This document shows, one piece after another, positions 17,588-27,404 of a stretch of DNA of 64,000 bases (positions are counted from its first letter, which is position 1; every line of letters begins with the position of its first letter). The DNA is taken from positions 512,044 to 576,043 of the forward strand of contig NZ_CP023277.1 of assembly GCF_003065385.1 (NCBI RefSeq), read 5' to 3'. Position numbers and translations under genes: made by a program. The notes under the pieces were generated by a model. That model was not told the DNA's origin and did not search any database. It worked only from the letters and a program-made list of their open reading frames with translations. This DNA is from Polynucleobacter acidiphobus (GTDB taxonomy: Bacteria > Pseudomonadota > Gammaproteobacteria > Burkholderiales > Burkholderiaceae).

Positions 17588-18016
17588 CTAGATTAATTTT
17601 CGGATGGAATCAATGTATGCTAGAGCATCTAAAGCTTGACCGTTACGCTGCGATTCCCAAAGCATACGCCCTAAGCATTCCATAATTTGATGCTGGGCTT
17701 CATGCTCTGAATCTAATTTTCGACTAAGTTGCTCGGCCACCAACTTGATTCCCGGAGGCTGATCAATTGAAATCTGCTCACTAATCGATAGATGCATGGC
17801 TAAATGCAAAAAAGGGTTGGTTTGCCCTTGTTCGGGCGTGAATTCATGAGCAAGCGCTTGGTTGCTCGTCAAAATAGTGTGATATTCGGGGTGAAGCTTG
17901 ATCCATGAGCAGGCCATCATCTCAAGGGGTGTTAATACACCTCCAGATAACTGTTTTTGCCACGCTCCGCAAAAGAATTGTCGAACCTCATCGCGACTTG
18001 GGTTAAACAGCGCCAC
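17588..18016 (-). CDS. DUF1841 family protein
   Basis: About 142 residues of DUF1841, beginning (V)ALFNPSRDEVRQFFCGAWQK and containing LTPLEMMACSWIKLHPEYH and NPFLHLAMHLSISEQI, which are typical of this proteobacterial family of about 140 residues. The longer frame that starts at 18115 is unlikely: the GTG at 18016 has AAGGA seven bases upstream and gives the family's usual N-terminus. With this start the gene overlaps nth by 14 bp. Function unknown; the family often sits beside nth in betaproteobacteria. Confidence 0.85.
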   Translation of the reverse strand: MALFNPSRDEVRQFFCGAWQKQLSGGVLTPLEMMACSWIKLHPEYHTILTSNQALAHEFTPEQGQTNPFLHLAMHLSISEQISIDQPPGIKLVAEQLSRKLDSEHEAQHQIMECLGRMLWESQRNGQALDALAYIDSIRKLI

Positions 18017-18659
18017 GTATTTTTCCTTGATTGGTTTTATATCGATAGGAGCATAAAGGCTCGACGATGCATTGCGCACAATCCGGATTGCGAGCTTTAC
18101 ATACATAGCGGCCATGCAAAATCAGCCAATGGTGGGCATCCATGAGGTAGTCCTTGGGAATCCGTTTCATGAGTTTGCTTTCAACCTCAAGGACATTTTT
18201 GCCAGGGGCAAGACCTGTGCGGTTGGATACTCGGAAAATATGGGTATCGACTGCAATTATTGGTTCCCCAAATGCCGTATTGAGGATGACATTGGCGGTT
18301 TTGCGTCCAACGCCAGGAAGCGCCTCAAGGTCAGATCGGTTTCTCGGTACTTCACCACCATGGCGCTCAAGCAAGATTCGACAGGTCTCCTGTAAATGTT
18401 TACCTTTTGTTCGATACAGTCCAATATGTTGAATGTAAGGACGCACCCCTTCTTCGCCAAGCTCTAGGATAGCTTTAGGAGTATTGGCGACTGCGAACAA
18501 TTGACGAGTACCCTTATTCACCGATACATCGGTTGCTTGCGCAGATAGTAAGACCGCAGTTAATAGTTCGAATGGCGAGCTGTATTCGAGTTCAGTAGTC
18601 GGCTTTGGATTGTTTGTCTTCAATTGCTCAAAAAAAGCAATGCGCTGCTCAAGATTCAT
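18003..18659 (-). CDS. nth: Endonuclease III
   Basis: 218 residues, close to E. coli Nth (211). Helix-hairpin-helix LEALPGVGRKTA with catalytic K120, catalytic D138 in IIAVDTHIFRV, and the C-terminal 4Fe-4S ligands C187, C194, C197 and C203 (C-x6-C-x2-C-x5-C). These four cysteines and both catalytic residues fall at the same numbers as in E. coli. It is a DNA glycosylase/AP lyase for oxidised pyrimidines. It overlaps rsxB upstream by 4 bp (ATGA) and the DUF1841 gene downstream by 14 bp, so translation is probably coupled. Confidence 0.97.
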   Translation of the reverse strand: MNLEQRIAFFEQLKTNNPKPTTELEYSSPFELLTAVLLSAQATDVSVNKGTRQLFAVANTPKAILELGEEGVRPYIQHIGLYRTKGKHLQETCRILLERHGGEVPRNRSDLEALPGVGRKTANVILNTAFGEPIIAVDTHIFRVSNRTGLAPGKNVLEVESKLMKRIPKDYLMDAHHWLILHGRYVCKARNPDCAQCIVEPLCSYRYKTNQGKIRGAV

Positions 18660-19336
18660 GATGTTGATGAACCCGATTGCTTTACTCGCGCAATGGCTGC
18701 AGCAATAATCGCTCGTTTTCGTTCGATTTCATCGAGTTGCGTTTGGCTTGTGGCTTGATTCTGATCCAATGCGGCCAGTTTCGCTTTAGCTTTAGTAGCC
18801 AATCGCTCCTGTTGATCGCGCTCCTCACGTTCGAATCGATTTAAATGCGACTCGTAGCGAGCTCTGGCAAGATCGGCTTGAGCGGGTGACCAGGCATTCC
18901 AGCCGGTCTGCTCACCCGTTACATTCAGCATATGAATGCAATCCACTGGGCAGGGGGCAACGCATAAATCACAGCCGGTACACCATTCAGGAAGAACGGT
19001 GTGCATTTGTTTTGACGCCCCAACGATCGCATCGACTGGGCATGCCTGGATACATAGTGTGCAGCCAATGCAGGCTTGCGGATCAATCCAGGCGACTGGA
19101 CGGGGGCGTTCAACCCCACACTCCGGATCAATCGTGCGGGTTTCTTCATTTAATGGGTAATTCAGAATTTGGCTAAGACGAATGATTCCTTCTGCGCCGC
19201 CTGGGGGGCAGCGATTGGGTTTTTCGCCCTCAGCGAGCGCCTCTGCGTAACCGCGGCAATCGGGATAGCCGCACTTTGTACACTGTGTTTGCGGAAGTGC
19301 GTCTTCGAGTAGGTCAGCCAGCTTGGTTGAGGGCAT
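18656..19336 (-). CDS. rsxB: RsxB/RnfB-like iron-sulfur protein (orphan)
   Basis: 226 residues. An N-terminal 4Fe-4S domain with C19, C22, C27 and C43 (C-x2-C-x4-C-x15-C, in CTKCGYPDC) is followed by two ferredoxin motifs, CIGCTLCIQACP (about 89-100) and CTGCDLCVAPCP (about 119-130), then a charged coiled-coil tail (about 165-215). Classic RnfB has a hydrophobic membrane helix before the first cluster domain; here the protein starts directly at it, so it should be soluble. No other Rnf/Rsx subunit is in the window. In E. coli nth lies at the end of the rsx operon, and here only rsxB remains next to nth. Likely an electron carrier; the partner is unknown. Confidence 0.88.
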   Translation of the reverse strand: MPSTKLADLLEDALPQTQCTKCGYPDCRGYAEALAEGEKPNRCPPGGAEGIIRLSQILNYPLNEETRTIDPECGVERPRPVAWIDPQACIGCTLCIQACPVDAIVGASKQMHTVLPEWCTGCDLCVAPCPVDCIHMLNVTGEQTGWNAWSPAQADLARARYESHLNRFEREERDQQERLATKAKAKLAALDQNQATSQTQLDEIERKRAIIAAAIARVKQSGSSTS

Positions 19337-19357
19337 GGACTTTAAATCCGATGCAAT

Positions 19358-20629
19358 TTAATTCGCGTCTTGATTGCTGGGGTTCGATGAGTGGTGAGCG
19401 CGAATAAATTGTTGGATGCGGGGATAGACCTTATTGCGCCAGCGACTTCCAGAAAAAATACCATAATGACCGGCACCGCTCACTTCGTAATGCTCTTTCC
19501 TCGATTCCTCGATTCCCTTGCACAATTTATGAGCCGCACGCGTTTGACCGCTCCCAGAAATATCATCCATCTCCCCCTCAATCGTCAGTAAGGCGGACTG
19601 CTGAATGTCTTGTGGCTTAACGAGCTCATTACGAACCATCCAAGTCCCATTGGGTAGAGCATAGTCCTTGAAGACAGTACGAATGGTATCTAAGTAATAG
19701 TGGGCATCCATATCCAGCACCGCGTTGTATTCGTCATAAAAGCGGATATGGGCTTGTGCATCTTGTTCGTCACCGCGCACTAAGTTTTGAAAATAGTCCC
19801 AGTGCGATTGAAGATGATTGCTTGGGTTCATGGCGATAAAACCCATGTGCTGCAAGAACCCTGGGTAGACTCGTCGTCCGACCCCGGGGTGGGGTGGAGG
19901 TACATTGTGAATCGTATTTGCCTCAAACCACTCAATCGATTTGCTCATCGCTAAAGAGTTCACTGCGGTCGGTGATTTACGGGCGTCAATTGGACCGCCC
20001 ATCATGACCAAAGAGCGGGGCGTGTTTTCACCGCGCGAAGCCATTAGAGAGACAGCACCTAGTACTGGTACGGTTGGTTGGCATACTGATATCACATGCA
20101 AGTTTTCAGCGCCAATATGACGAATGAAATCTTCAACGTAATGGACGTAATCGTCTAAACCAAACACACCCTGATCATTTGGAACCATGCGGGCATCGAT
20201 CCAATCAGTAATGTAGACCTTGTGATCTTGCAACATGGTACGCACGGTATCGCGCAGTAAGGTCGAGTGATGACCTGAGAGTGGGGCAACAATTAAAACA
20301 ACCGGGTCTTGCTTCATTTTGGAGATGACTTCAACATCATCTGAAAAACGCTTAAAGCGGACCAAATTACAAAAGGGCTTGGCTAGGGCAGTAAATTCTT
20401 GGACAACAACCTCTTTACCATGCGCTTTAACAGTACGAATTCCAAACTCGGGTTTTTTATAGTCCTTGCCAAGACGGTGCAAAAGTTCGTAACTCGCTGC
20501 TAGACGCTCTGCGCCGGGTACCAAAGAGAGCGGGTTAGCAGGATTAACAAAAGTCTCAGCAGTCGTTTTTGCCCACTCCGTTAGGGGTTGCAATAATGCT
20601 TTTTGGAAATCGTAGATTTGATAAAGCAT
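19358..20629 (-). CDS. phaZ: Intracellular polyhydroxybutyrate depolymerase (PhaZ1 type)
   Basis: 423 residues, near the length of the Ralstonia PhaZ1 enzymes. Alpha/beta-hydrolase with the nucleophile elbow SVCQPTVP: the cysteine is residue 183, as in Ralstonia PhaZ1, replacing the usual serine. YHYLDTIRTVF and the C-terminal GAGHYGIFSGSRWR with a likely catalytic histidine also fit. It degrades stored PHB granules in the cytoplasm. GGAGAG lies a few bases before the ATG. It is 28 bp after the aminotransferase gene and 21 bp before rsxB. No phaC or phaP is in this window. Confidence 0.93.
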   Translation of the reverse strand: MLYQIYDFQKALLQPLTEWAKTTAETFVNPANPLSLVPGAERLAASYELLHRLGKDYKKPEFGIRTVKAHGKEVVVQEFTALAKPFCNLVRFKRFSDDVEVISKMKQDPVVLIVAPLSGHHSTLLRDTVRTMLQDHKVYITDWIDARMVPNDQGVFGLDDYVHYVEDFIRHIGAENLHVISVCQPTVPVLGAVSLMASRGENTPRSLVMMGGPIDARKSPTAVNSLAMSKSIEWFEANTIHNVPPPHPGVGRRVYPGFLQHMGFIAMNPSNHLQSHWDYFQNLVRGDEQDAQAHIRFYDEYNAVLDMDAHYYLDTIRTVFKDYALPNGTWMVRNELVKPQDIQQSALLTIEGEMDDISGSGQTRAAHKLCKGIEESRKEHYEVSGAGHYGIFSGSRWRNKVYPRIQQFIRAHHSSNPSNQDAN

Positions 20630-20657
20630 TCAATACTCTCCAGAACCAGCAAAGATC

Positions 20658-21863
20658 CTATTTTGACATGAGAACCCGGGCAATTGCCTGAGCGACCCGA
20701 TCTATATTTTTGGTATTTAAGGCAGCAACACAAATTCGTCCTGTGGATAAGGCATAAATGCCATCTTGCTCTTGCAGTTTGGCGACCTGATCCGAAGTCA
20801 ATCCTGAGTAAGAGAACATTCCTCTTTGTGCCTCAATAAATGAAAAGTCTTGCGATACACCAGCTGCCGCCAGTTTCTCTTTTAAACCATGGCGCATGGA
20901 TTTAATTCGATCGCGCATTTGAGCTAACTCATCCTCCCACATTTGACGCAGCTTAGGTGAGTTGAGAACCGTCGCCACAATCGCAGCACCATGGGTTGGC
21001 GGGTTCGAGTAATTGGTTCGAATCACACGTTTGAGCTGAGAGAGCACGCGAGCAGATTCTTCTTTACTTTGTGTCACGATAGACAAGGCGCCAACGCGCT
21101 CACCATACAAAGAGAATGATTTGGAGAAAGAGCTCGATACAAAGAACGAAATTCCCGAATCAGCAAACATACGTACGGCAGAGCCATCTTCTTCAATGCC
21201 ATCCGCAAAGCCTTGGTAGGCAATATCAAGAAATGGAATCAACTGTTTTTGTTGGCAAATCGAAATAATGGTTTGCCATTGATCTTTGGTGAGATCCGCT
21301 CCCGTTGGATTGTGGCAGCAGGCGTGGAGGATGACTAGGGTTTTCGCAGGAAAAGACTCTAGCGATTTCACCATGCCATCAAAGTCTACGCCCCGTGTTT
21401 TTGGGTCAAAGTAGGTGTACTCCAAAACCTCGTATCCAGCAGCTTCAAAAATACCGCGATGGTTTTCCCAGCTTGGGGAGCTAATGGCTGCCTTCGCAGT
21501 GGGTTCGAGGCGTTTTACAAAATCTCCACCAACGCGAAGGGCCCCGGTGCCACCAAGGCACTCGGCAGTGACCACTCGCCCAGCTTGAATCAATGCCGAG
21601 TCTTCACCAAAAAGTAAGTTCTGCACTGCTGAGTTATATGGATTCGGTCCTTCAATCGGAATGTAGGCGCGCGGCGCTTCTTTAGCAACGACTTCTTTTT
21701 CGGCCTCAAGGACAGCGCGTAAGAGGGGAACTTTGCCTTCGTCGGTGTAGTAAACCCCCACCCCTAAATTAACTTTGCTTGGTCTTTGGTCGGCGTTGTA
21801 AGCCTCAGTTAGGCCAAAAATCGGATCTTTGGGAGCAAGCTGGACGGAAGAAAACAGGTTCAT
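20658..21863 (-). CDS. tyrB: Aromatic-amino-acid/aspartate aminotransferase
   Basis: 401 residues of aminotransferase subgroup I-alpha. It shows KVNLGVGVYYTDEGKVPLL, HACCHNPTGADLT, DIAYQGFADGI and the Schiff-base motif SSSFSKSFSLYGERVG (lysine near 247), and ends with a STGRICVAAL segment carrying the carboxylate-binding arginine. It could serve aspartate, tyrosine or phenylalanine; in betaproteobacteria this type is usually labelled aromatic, but AspC activity cannot be excluded. It is the first gene of the minus-strand run down to 16870 and is divergent from uvrB. Confidence 0.9.
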   Translation of the reverse strand: MNLFSSVQLAPKDPIFGLTEAYNADQRPSKVNLGVGVYYTDEGKVPLLRAVLEAEKEVVAKEAPRAYIPIEGPNPYNSAVQNLLFGEDSALIQAGRVVTAECLGGTGALRVGGDFVKRLEPTAKAAISSPSWENHRGIFEAAGYEVLEYTYFDPKTRGVDFDGMVKSLESFPAKTLVILHACCHNPTGADLTKDQWQTIISICQQKQLIPFLDIAYQGFADGIEEDGSAVRMFADSGISFFVSSSFSKSFSLYGERVGALSIVTQSKEESARVLSQLKRVIRTNYSNPPTHGAAIVATVLNSPKLRQMWEDELAQMRDRIKSMRHGLKEKLAAAGVSQDFSFIEAQRGMFSYSGLTSDQVAKLQEQDGIYALSTGRICVAALNTKNIDRVAQAIARVLMSK

Positions 21864-21984
21864 GGTGGCAATGTCGATTAATTGTTGTAAATCAGGCTCT
21901 TAGAAGCGGTTGGTGTAAACGGAATAAAAACGGCAAAATTGAAGATTGTTTATAAATTGCTAGGTAGTTCATCCTTAGCCGTAA

Positions 21985-24159
21985 ATGATAGCCGAGATGC
22001 CAAAGCTCACCCCAAAATCGACCAACAAAAAAAAGAATCCAGATTCAGTCGTTTTTACCGATTCGACTAGAGCTGATGAGGATGTTGCACTCAAGATTGA
22101 GCAGGCAGCGACTCTGGATGAATCGAAGTTTGTTTCCTTTCCCAATTCACCCTATCAACTCTATCAACCATTTCCTCCAGCTGGCGATCAGCCAGCTGCG
22201 ATTGATCAGTTATGCGAAGGACTCGAGGATGGATTGCTTTTTCAAACTCTGTTAGGGGTTACGGGTTCGGGCAAAACATTCACCATGGCCAATGTCATTG
22301 CGAGGATGGGACGACCGGCCATTATCTTTGCGCCCAATAAAACACTCGCAGCACAGTTGTACTCTGAGTTTCGGGAATTTTTCCCCAGAAATGCAGTTGA
22401 ATATTTTGTGAGTTATTACGACTACTATCAGCCAGAAGCCTACGTTCCTCAGCGCGATTTGTTCATCGAAAAGGATTCATCGATTAATGAGCATATTGAG
22501 CAGATGCGCTTATCTGCTACGAAAAGTTTATTGGAACGCCGAGATGTGGTGATTGTGGCAACGGTGTCGGCCATTTATGGCATTGGCAATCCAGGCGATT
22601 ATCACAGCATGGTGTTGACCTTACGTCCCGGTGATAAATTAAGTCAACGCGATATTGTGACGCGACTCATTTCAATGCAGTATGAGCGCAATGAAATGGA
22701 CTTTCAGCGAGGCATTTTTCGAGTCCGCGGCGATACGATCGATATTTTCCCGGCTGAGCATAACGAGCTGGCAATTCGGGTTGAGCTGTTTGATGACCAG
22801 GTCGAATCACTCCATTTCTTTGACCCCTTAACTGGAAAGATCAAGCAGAAATTACCGCGTTTTACGGTCTACCCGAGTTCGCATTATGTGACCCCGAGAG
22901 AAACGGTTTTAAGGGCCATTGAAACCATTAAAGCCGAGTTACGTGAACGCTTAGACGAGTTTGTTAAAGACAATAAATTAGTGGAAGCTCAGCGTTTAGA
23001 GCAACGTACCCGATTTGATCTTGAGATGCTCTCGGAGCTCGGCTTTTGCAAAGGGATTGAAAACTATTCACGTCATTTATCAGGTGCGAAACCGGGTGAA
23101 GCGCCACCAACTTTAGTCGATTACCTGCCGGATGACGCGCTGATGTTCTTGGATGAGAGCCATGTTTTGATTGGGCAGCTCAATGGGATGTATAACGGGG
23201 ACCGCTCTCGCAAGCACACCTTGGTGGAGTATGGCTTTCGTTTGCCATCGGCAATGGATAACCGCCCACTGAAATTTCCAGAGTTTGAGACCAAGATGCG
23301 TCAAGCAATTTTTGTCTCAGCAACCCCAGCTGATTACGAAAACCAAAAAACGGGCCAAGTGGTTGAGCAAGTCGTGCGACCTACTGGATTGGTGGACCCT
23401 GCGATTGAGGTTCTACCCGCTAGCTCTCAGGTGGATGATTTGCTGGGTCAAATCCATGAACGTGTTCAAGCGGGTGAGCGTGTATTGGTCACAGTGCTTA
23501 CTAAGCGTATGGCCGAGCAATTAACAGAGTATTTGGCTGATAACGGCGTCAAAGTACGCTACGTTCACTCGGATATTGATACGGTCGAGCGTGTCGAAAT
23601 TATTCGTGATTTACGTTTAGGCGTTTTTGATGTGTTAGTTGGTATCAACTTGTTGCGGGAGGGTCTCGATATTCCCGAGGTATCCCTAGTCGCAATTTTG
23701 GACGCGGATAAAGAGGGATTCTTACGAGCAGAGCGGAGCTTGATTCAGACCATTGGAAGGGCGGCGCGAAATGTTCATGGCAAAGCGATTTTGTATGCCG
23801 ACAAAATAACGGACTCGATGAAAAGAGCGATGGGGGAAACTGAGCGTCGCAGAAATAAGCAAATTGCGTTTAACTTGCAGCATGGTATTAAGCCTAAAGG
23901 GGTGCAAAAACGGATTAAAGACATTATTGATGGCGTCTACGATGTTCAAGAAAAGCGCGTAGAGTTGCAAGTTGCTCAGCGTAAGGCGCAATACGAGATG
24001 ATGAGTGAGCGTGAGTTGGCAAATGAGATTGGTCGCCTTGAGAAGCAAATGATGGCTGAGGCTAAAAATCTCGAGTTTGAGAAGGCAGCAGCGACTCGAG
24101 ATCAGATTGCTAAAATCAAAGAGATGGCATTCGGGGCGCTTGCTAAAGATTCTATATAA
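21985..24159 (+). CDS. uvrB: Excinuclease ABC subunit B
   Basis: 724 residues; E. coli UvrB is 673, and the excess is an N-terminal tail of about 45 residues before the conserved [19 protein letters not shown] start. Walker [14 protein letters not shown], the beta-hairpin region [11 protein letters not shown], helicase motifs FLDESHV and [32 protein letters not shown], and a C-terminal UVR domain (about 685-720) that binds UvrC. Damage verification in nucleotide excision repair. A second ATG at 21997 is also possible. The 121-bp gap to the divergent tyrB has no recognisable LexA palindrome. Confidence 0.97.
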   Translation: MIAEMPKLTPKSTNKKKNPDSVVFTDSTRADEDVALKIEQAATLDESKFVSFPNSPYQLYQPFPPAGDQPAAIDQLCEGLEDGLLFQTLLGVTGSGKTFTMANVIARMGRPAIIFAPNKTLAAQLYSEFREFFPRNAVEYFVSYYDYYQPEAYVPQRDLFIEKDSSINEHIEQMRLSATKSLLERRDVVIVATVSAIYGIGNPGDYHSMVLTLRPGDKLSQRDIVTRLISMQYERNEMDFQRGIFRVRGDTIDIFPAEHNELAIRVELFDDQVESLHFFDPLTGKIKQKLPRFTVYPSSHYVTPRETVLRAIETIKAELRERLDEFVKDNKLVEAQRLEQRTRFDLEMLSELGFCKGIENYSRHLSGAKPGEAPPTLVDYLPDDALMFLDESHVLIGQLNGMYNGDRSRKHTLVEYGFRLPSAMDNRPLKFPEFETKMRQAIFVSATPADYENQKTGQVVEQVVRPTGLVDPAIEVLPASSQVDDLLGQIHERVQAGERVLVTVLTKRMAEQLTEYLADNGVKVRYVHSDIDTVERVEIIRDLRLGVFDVLVGINLLREGLDIPEVSLVAILDADKEGFLRAERSLIQTIGRAARNVHGKAILYADKITDSMKRAMGETERRRNKQIAFNLQHGIKPKGVQKRIKDIIDGVYDVQEKRVELQVAQRKAQYEMMSERELANEIGRLEKQMMAEAKNLEFEKAAATRDQIAKIKEMAFGALAKDSI

Positions 24160-24233
24160 ATCAAGCGGTTATCGTTTTTATCCCCACATTACCCCTATGG
24201 CTTATTCCTGATAAAAATACTCGGGAATATGTT

Positions 24234-24258
24234 ATACTTGACCAGAATTGTCAGGTAT
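24234..24258 (+). promoter_or_regulatory. IscR operator (type 1-like) overlapping the iscR promoter
   Basis: A 25-bp interrupted palindrome: left half ATACTTGACC (24234-24243), centre AGAAT, right half TGTCAGGTAT (24249-24258). It fits the type 1 IscR consensus (ATASYYGACT, five A/T-rich bases, then the complement) at most positions. TATACT at 24233-24238 is a good -10 hexamer inside the left half-site, so bound [2Fe-2S]-IscR would block RNA polymerase. This is the expected autorepression of isc by IscR. Confidence 0.82.
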
Positions 24259-24307
24259 TACCCTTCTGACAATGGCTGTCCATATCAACCCACAACCAAG
24301 GTGATTT

Positions 24308-24877
24308 ATGAGACTTACTACTAAAGGTCGTTTTGCCGTAACCGCGATGATTGATTTAGCCCTGCGTGAAGCGCATGGCCCCGTAACCTTAGCTGGGATT
24401 AGCCAGCGCCAGAAGATTTCTCTTTCGTATCTAGAGCAACTCTTTGGAAAATTGCGTCGCTTCAACATTGTTGAGAGCACACGCGGTCCAGGCGGAGGCT
24501 ATACCTTAGCCCGTAAAGCCGAGGAGGTTAGTGTGGCCGACATTATTGTGGCCGTGGATGAGCCCCTAGACGCTACCCAGTGCGGTGGTAAGGGAAATTG
24601 CCATAGCGAGGAAGACACCCATAGTCGCTGTATGACCCATGACTTATGGACCAATTTGAATGCCAAGATGGTTGAGTATTTAGACTCGGTCACCTTGCGC
24701 GATTTAGTGAAGCAGCAAGAAAGCCGCGGAGTAGTGATTGCTGATATGCGCGAGAAAAAAGTGCGTGTTGAGCCTGCGAAGTTGAAAAAGCCAGCAGTCG
24801 CTGCAGTTGCTAAAAAAGAAGAGGCTCCTAAGCGGCCCCTAATTAACTCAGTATTCAATTTAGCAAGACAAGGTTAA
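24308..24877 (+). CDS. iscR: Fe-S cluster regulator IscR
   Basis: 189 residues, Rrf2 family. It begins [14 protein letters not shown], with winged-helix recognition region [15 protein letters not shown] (about 38-52) and the wing [10 protein letters not shown]. Cluster ligands are C92, C98, C108 and probably H111; E. coli has C104 and H107, so four residues are inserted between the second and third cysteines. The C-terminal tail (about 150-189) is Lys/Ala/Pro-rich. It senses [2Fe-2S] status and represses the isc operon; the operator lies 50 bp upstream. iscS starts 2 bp after the stop. Confidence 0.96.
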   Translation: MRLTTKGRFAVTAMIDLALREAHGPVTLAGISQRQKISLSYLEQLFGKLRRFNIVESTRGPGGGYTLARKAEEVSVADIIVAVDEPLDATQCGGKGNCHSEEDTHSRCMTHDLWTNLNAKMVEYLDSVTLRDLVKQQESRGVVIADMREKKVRVEPAKLKKPAVAAVAKKEEAPKRPLINSVFNLARQG

Positions 24878-24879
24878 GT

Positions 24880-26139
24880 ATGAACGCTCCACTCAAGGCG
24901 GCATTGCAGCCCGTTTCGATTTATAGCCCGAAGCATTTCCCGGTCTATATGGATTACTCGGCAACGACGCCGATTGATCAGCGCGTGGTTGACAAAATGC
25001 TGCCTTATTTGCGGGAGCAATTTGGTAATGCGGCCTCCCGTAGCCATGCATTTGGATGGGCGGCCGAAGAAGCGGTCGAGGAGGCGCGGGTTGAGGTGGC
25101 CAAATTAGTTCATGCCGATCCCCGTGAGATCGTATGGACGAGTGGTGCGACCGAGAGTATTAACTTGGCTCTAAAGGGTGCGGCCCATTTTTATAAAGAA
25201 AAAGGTAAGCACATTATTACCGTGAAGACTGAGCACAAGGCGACACTTGACACCTGCCGCGAGCTCGAGCGCGAGGGATATGACGTCACTTACCTCGACG
25301 TCATGGAAAACGGTCTGATTGATTTTGCTCAGTTTGAAGCCGCTATTCGTCCAGACACCATCTTGGCATCGGTGATGTATGTCAATAACGAAATTGGAGT
25401 GATTCAAGACATTCCCCGGCTTGGCGAGTTGTGCCGCTCGCGTGGAGTTATTTTTCATGTGGATGCTGCGCAAGCAACGGGTAAAGTTGAGATTGATTTG
25501 GAGAAGCTCAAGGTTGATCTCATGAGTTTCTCAGCACATAAGACCTATGGTCCCAAAGGGATTGGTGCTCTATTTGTACGCCGCAAGCCCCGAGTAAGGA
25601 TCGAGGCGCAAATTCATGGCGGCGGTCACGAGCGCGGAATGCGTTCGGGAACCTTGCCTGTTCACCAAATTGTTGGCATGGGTGAGGCGTTCCGGATTGC
25701 TCGGATTGAGATGGCCGAGGAATCCGCTCGCATCCGCAAATTGCGTGACCGCTTACTAGCTGGTCTAAAAGACATTGAAGAGGTTTATGTCAATGGTGAT
25801 ATGGACCAACGAGTTGCCCATAACCTCAATATTAGTTTTAACTATGTTGAAGGCGAATCGATGTTGATGGCATTAAAAGACATTGCGATCTCTTCTGGAT
25901 CTGCCTGTACCTCTGCATCTTTGGAGCCTTCTTATGTATTACGCGCTTTGGGGCGCAACGATGAGCTTGCCCACAGCTCGATTCGTTTTACGATCGGCCG
26001 CTTCACCACTGAAGAAGAAGTAGATTTCACGATTGCGTTGGTTAAAGACAAGATTGCAAAATTGCGGGAACTTTCTCCCTTATGGGAAATGTACAAAGAC
26101 GGCATTGATCTCAATACGATTCAATGGGCTGCTCATTAA
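24880..26139 (+). CDS. iscS: Cysteine desulfurase IscS
   Basis: 419 residues. Relative to E. coli it has about 17 extra N-terminal residues before [11 protein letters not shown]. Motifs: PLP lysine in [16 protein letters not shown] (near 222), substrate-binding [23 protein letters not shown], and the flexible loop [17 protein letters not shown] with the persulfide cysteine near 343. It supplies sulfur for clusters built on IscU and for tRNA thiolation. The C-terminus [18 protein letters not shown] matches the IscU-binding tail. Confidence 0.97.
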   Translation: MNAPLKAALQPVSIYSPKHFPVYMDYSATTPIDQRVVDKMLPYLREQFGNAASRSHAFGWAAEEAVEEARVEVAKLVHADPREIVWTSGATESINLALKGAAHFYKEKGKHIITVKTEHKATLDTCRELEREGYDVTYLDVMENGLIDFAQFEAAIRPDTILASVMYVNNEIGVIQDIPRLGELCRSRGVIFHVDAAQATGKVEIDLEKLKVDLMSFSAHKTYGPKGIGALFVRRKPRVRIEAQIHGGGHERGMRSGTLPVHQIVGMGEAFRIARIEMAEESARIRKLRDRLLAGLKDIEEVYVNGDMDQRVAHNLNISFNYVEGESMLMALKDIAISSGSACTSASLEPSYVLRALGRNDELAHSSIRFTIGRFTTEEEVDFTIALVKDKIAKLRELSPLWEMYKDGIDLNTIQWAAH

Positions 26140-26172
26140 TGATGTTTGTTGTTCTAAACGAGGTAAATTGAA

Positions 26173-26559
26173 ATGGCATATAGCGATAAAGTAATCGATC
26201 ATTATGAAAACCCCCGAAACGTTGGCTCCTTTGCGAAGGGTGACGAGCAGGTTGGCACGGGAATGGTTGGTGCGCCCGCATGTGGCGACGTGATGAAATT
26301 GCAAATTCGCGTAAACGATCATGGCGTCATTGAAGATGCAAAATTCAAGACCTATGGTTGCGGTTCTGCGATTGCATCCTCCTCATTGGTGACAGAATGG
26401 GTAAAAGGTAAAACGCTTGATCAAGCTTTGGAGATTAAGAACTCCCAAATTGCTCAAGAGTTGTCATTGCCACCCGTGAAAATTCATTGCTCGATCTTGG
26501 CTGAAGATGCCATTAAGGCAGCAGTAAAAGATTACAAAGATAAGCATTCTGTTAAATAA
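26173..26559 (+). CDS. iscU: Fe-S cluster scaffold IscU
   Basis: 128 residues, identical in length to E. coli IscU. The three ligand cysteines are C37 ([12 protein letters not shown]), C63 ([12 protein letters not shown]) and C106 ([10 protein letters not shown]); D39 is also conserved, and LPPVKI just before C106 is the HscA-binding LPPVK motif. A GAGG Shine-Dalgarno lies before the ATG. It receives sulfur from IscS and iron, and passes the cluster on with the help of HscA/HscB. Confidence 0.98.
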   Translation: MAYSDKVIDHYENPRNVGSFAKGDEQVGTGMVGAPACGDVMKLQIRVNDHGVIEDAKFKTYGCGSAIASSSLVTEWVKGKTLDQALEIKNSQIAQELSLPPVKIHCSILAEDAIKAAVKDYKDKHSVK

Positions 26560-26567
26560 AAATCACC

Positions 26568-26891
26568 ATGTCCATCACCCTGACTGAAAAAGCCGCTAAC
26601 CACGTCAACCGCAGTTTGCAAAAGCGCGGCAAGGGCTGTGGTTTGCGCTTGGGTGTGCGCACCACCGGATGTTCAGGCCTTGCTTATCAATTGGAGTATG
26701 TTGATGAAGCGGCACCAGAAGATCAAGTGTTTGAATCTCACGGCATCAAGATTTTTGTTGACCCAAAGAGCCTGACCTATATCGATGGTACTGAGCTTGA
26801 TTTTGTCCGTGAGGGCTTAAACGAAGGTTTTAAGTTTCAGAATCCCAATGTGAAAGATGAGTGTGGTTGTGGCGAATCTTTCCGCGTCTGA
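26568..26891 (+). CDS. iscA: A-type Fe-S carrier IscA
   Basis: 107 residues, as in E. coli. Conserved cysteines C35 (TTGCSGLAY), C99 and C101 (DECGCGESF). It carries clusters or iron to apo-proteins. It starts 8 bp after iscU and its last 35 bp also encode the start of hscB in another frame. Confidence 0.97.
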   Translation: MSITLTEKAANHVNRSLQKRGKGCGLRLGVRTTGCSGLAYQLEYVDEAAPEDQVFESHGIKIFVDPKSLTYIDGTELDFVREGLNEGFKFQNPNVKDECGCGESFRV

Positions 26892-27393
26892 CAACTACTT
26901 CACTTTTTTTGGCCTTACTCCCCGATTCGTATTTGATACGTCGGCATTGGATCAAGCTTATTTAGCAATTCAAAAAGAAGTTCACCCCGACCGTCACGCC
27001 TCGGGATCTGATGCCGAGCAACGGTTGGCGATGCAAATGGCAACCTATGCCAATGGCGCTTACCGAACCCTGAAAGACCCCATCGCGCGCGGCCTCTACC
27101 TATGCCAGCTTCATGGTGTTGAGGCAAATCTAGAAACGAATACTGCGATGCCAGCCCAGTTCTTGATGAAACAAATGGAGTGGCGTGAAGCACTGGATGA
27201 TCACGCTGATGATTTAGAGGCTCTGGAGCGCCTTGCTACCGAAGTTGAACAATCACGTCATGATTCCTTGTTGGAACTCAACGATGCGTTTGAGCAATCG
27301 GCATATACCCAGGCGGTGGATATCCTCCGAGGCCTACTCTTTATCAATAAATTTTCTACCGAGCTCGATGATGCAATCGCGCAACTGGTCTAA
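26857..27393 (+). CDS. hscB: Fe-S co-chaperone HscB (J-protein)
   Basis: 178 residues; E. coli HscB has 171. J-domain begins at [12 protein letters not shown], with the HPD triad in [10 protein letters not shown], then the C-terminal three-helix domain that grips IscU. Because the J-domain starts only about 13 codons after the ATG and no start codon lies between, the start must be inside iscA: ATG 26857, or GTG at 26863 or 26869. The overlap with iscA is therefore 23-35 bp and implies coupled translation. Confidence 0.95.
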   Translation: MSVVVANLSASDNYFTFFGLTPRFVFDTSALDQAYLAIQKEVHPDRHASGSDAEQRLAMQMATYANGAYRTLKDPIARGLYLCQLHGVEANLETNTAMPAQFLMKQMEWREALDDHADDLEALERLATEVEQSRHDSLLELNDAFEQSAYTQAVDILRGLLFINKFSTELDDAIAQLV

Positions 27394-27404
27394 GACAAAC
27401 GAAT

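Noticed and set aside
21864-21984. SOS (LexA) operator expected in front of uvrB
   Set aside because: No CTGT-N8-ACAG-type palindrome is visible between tyrB and uvrB, so I do not claim SOS control.
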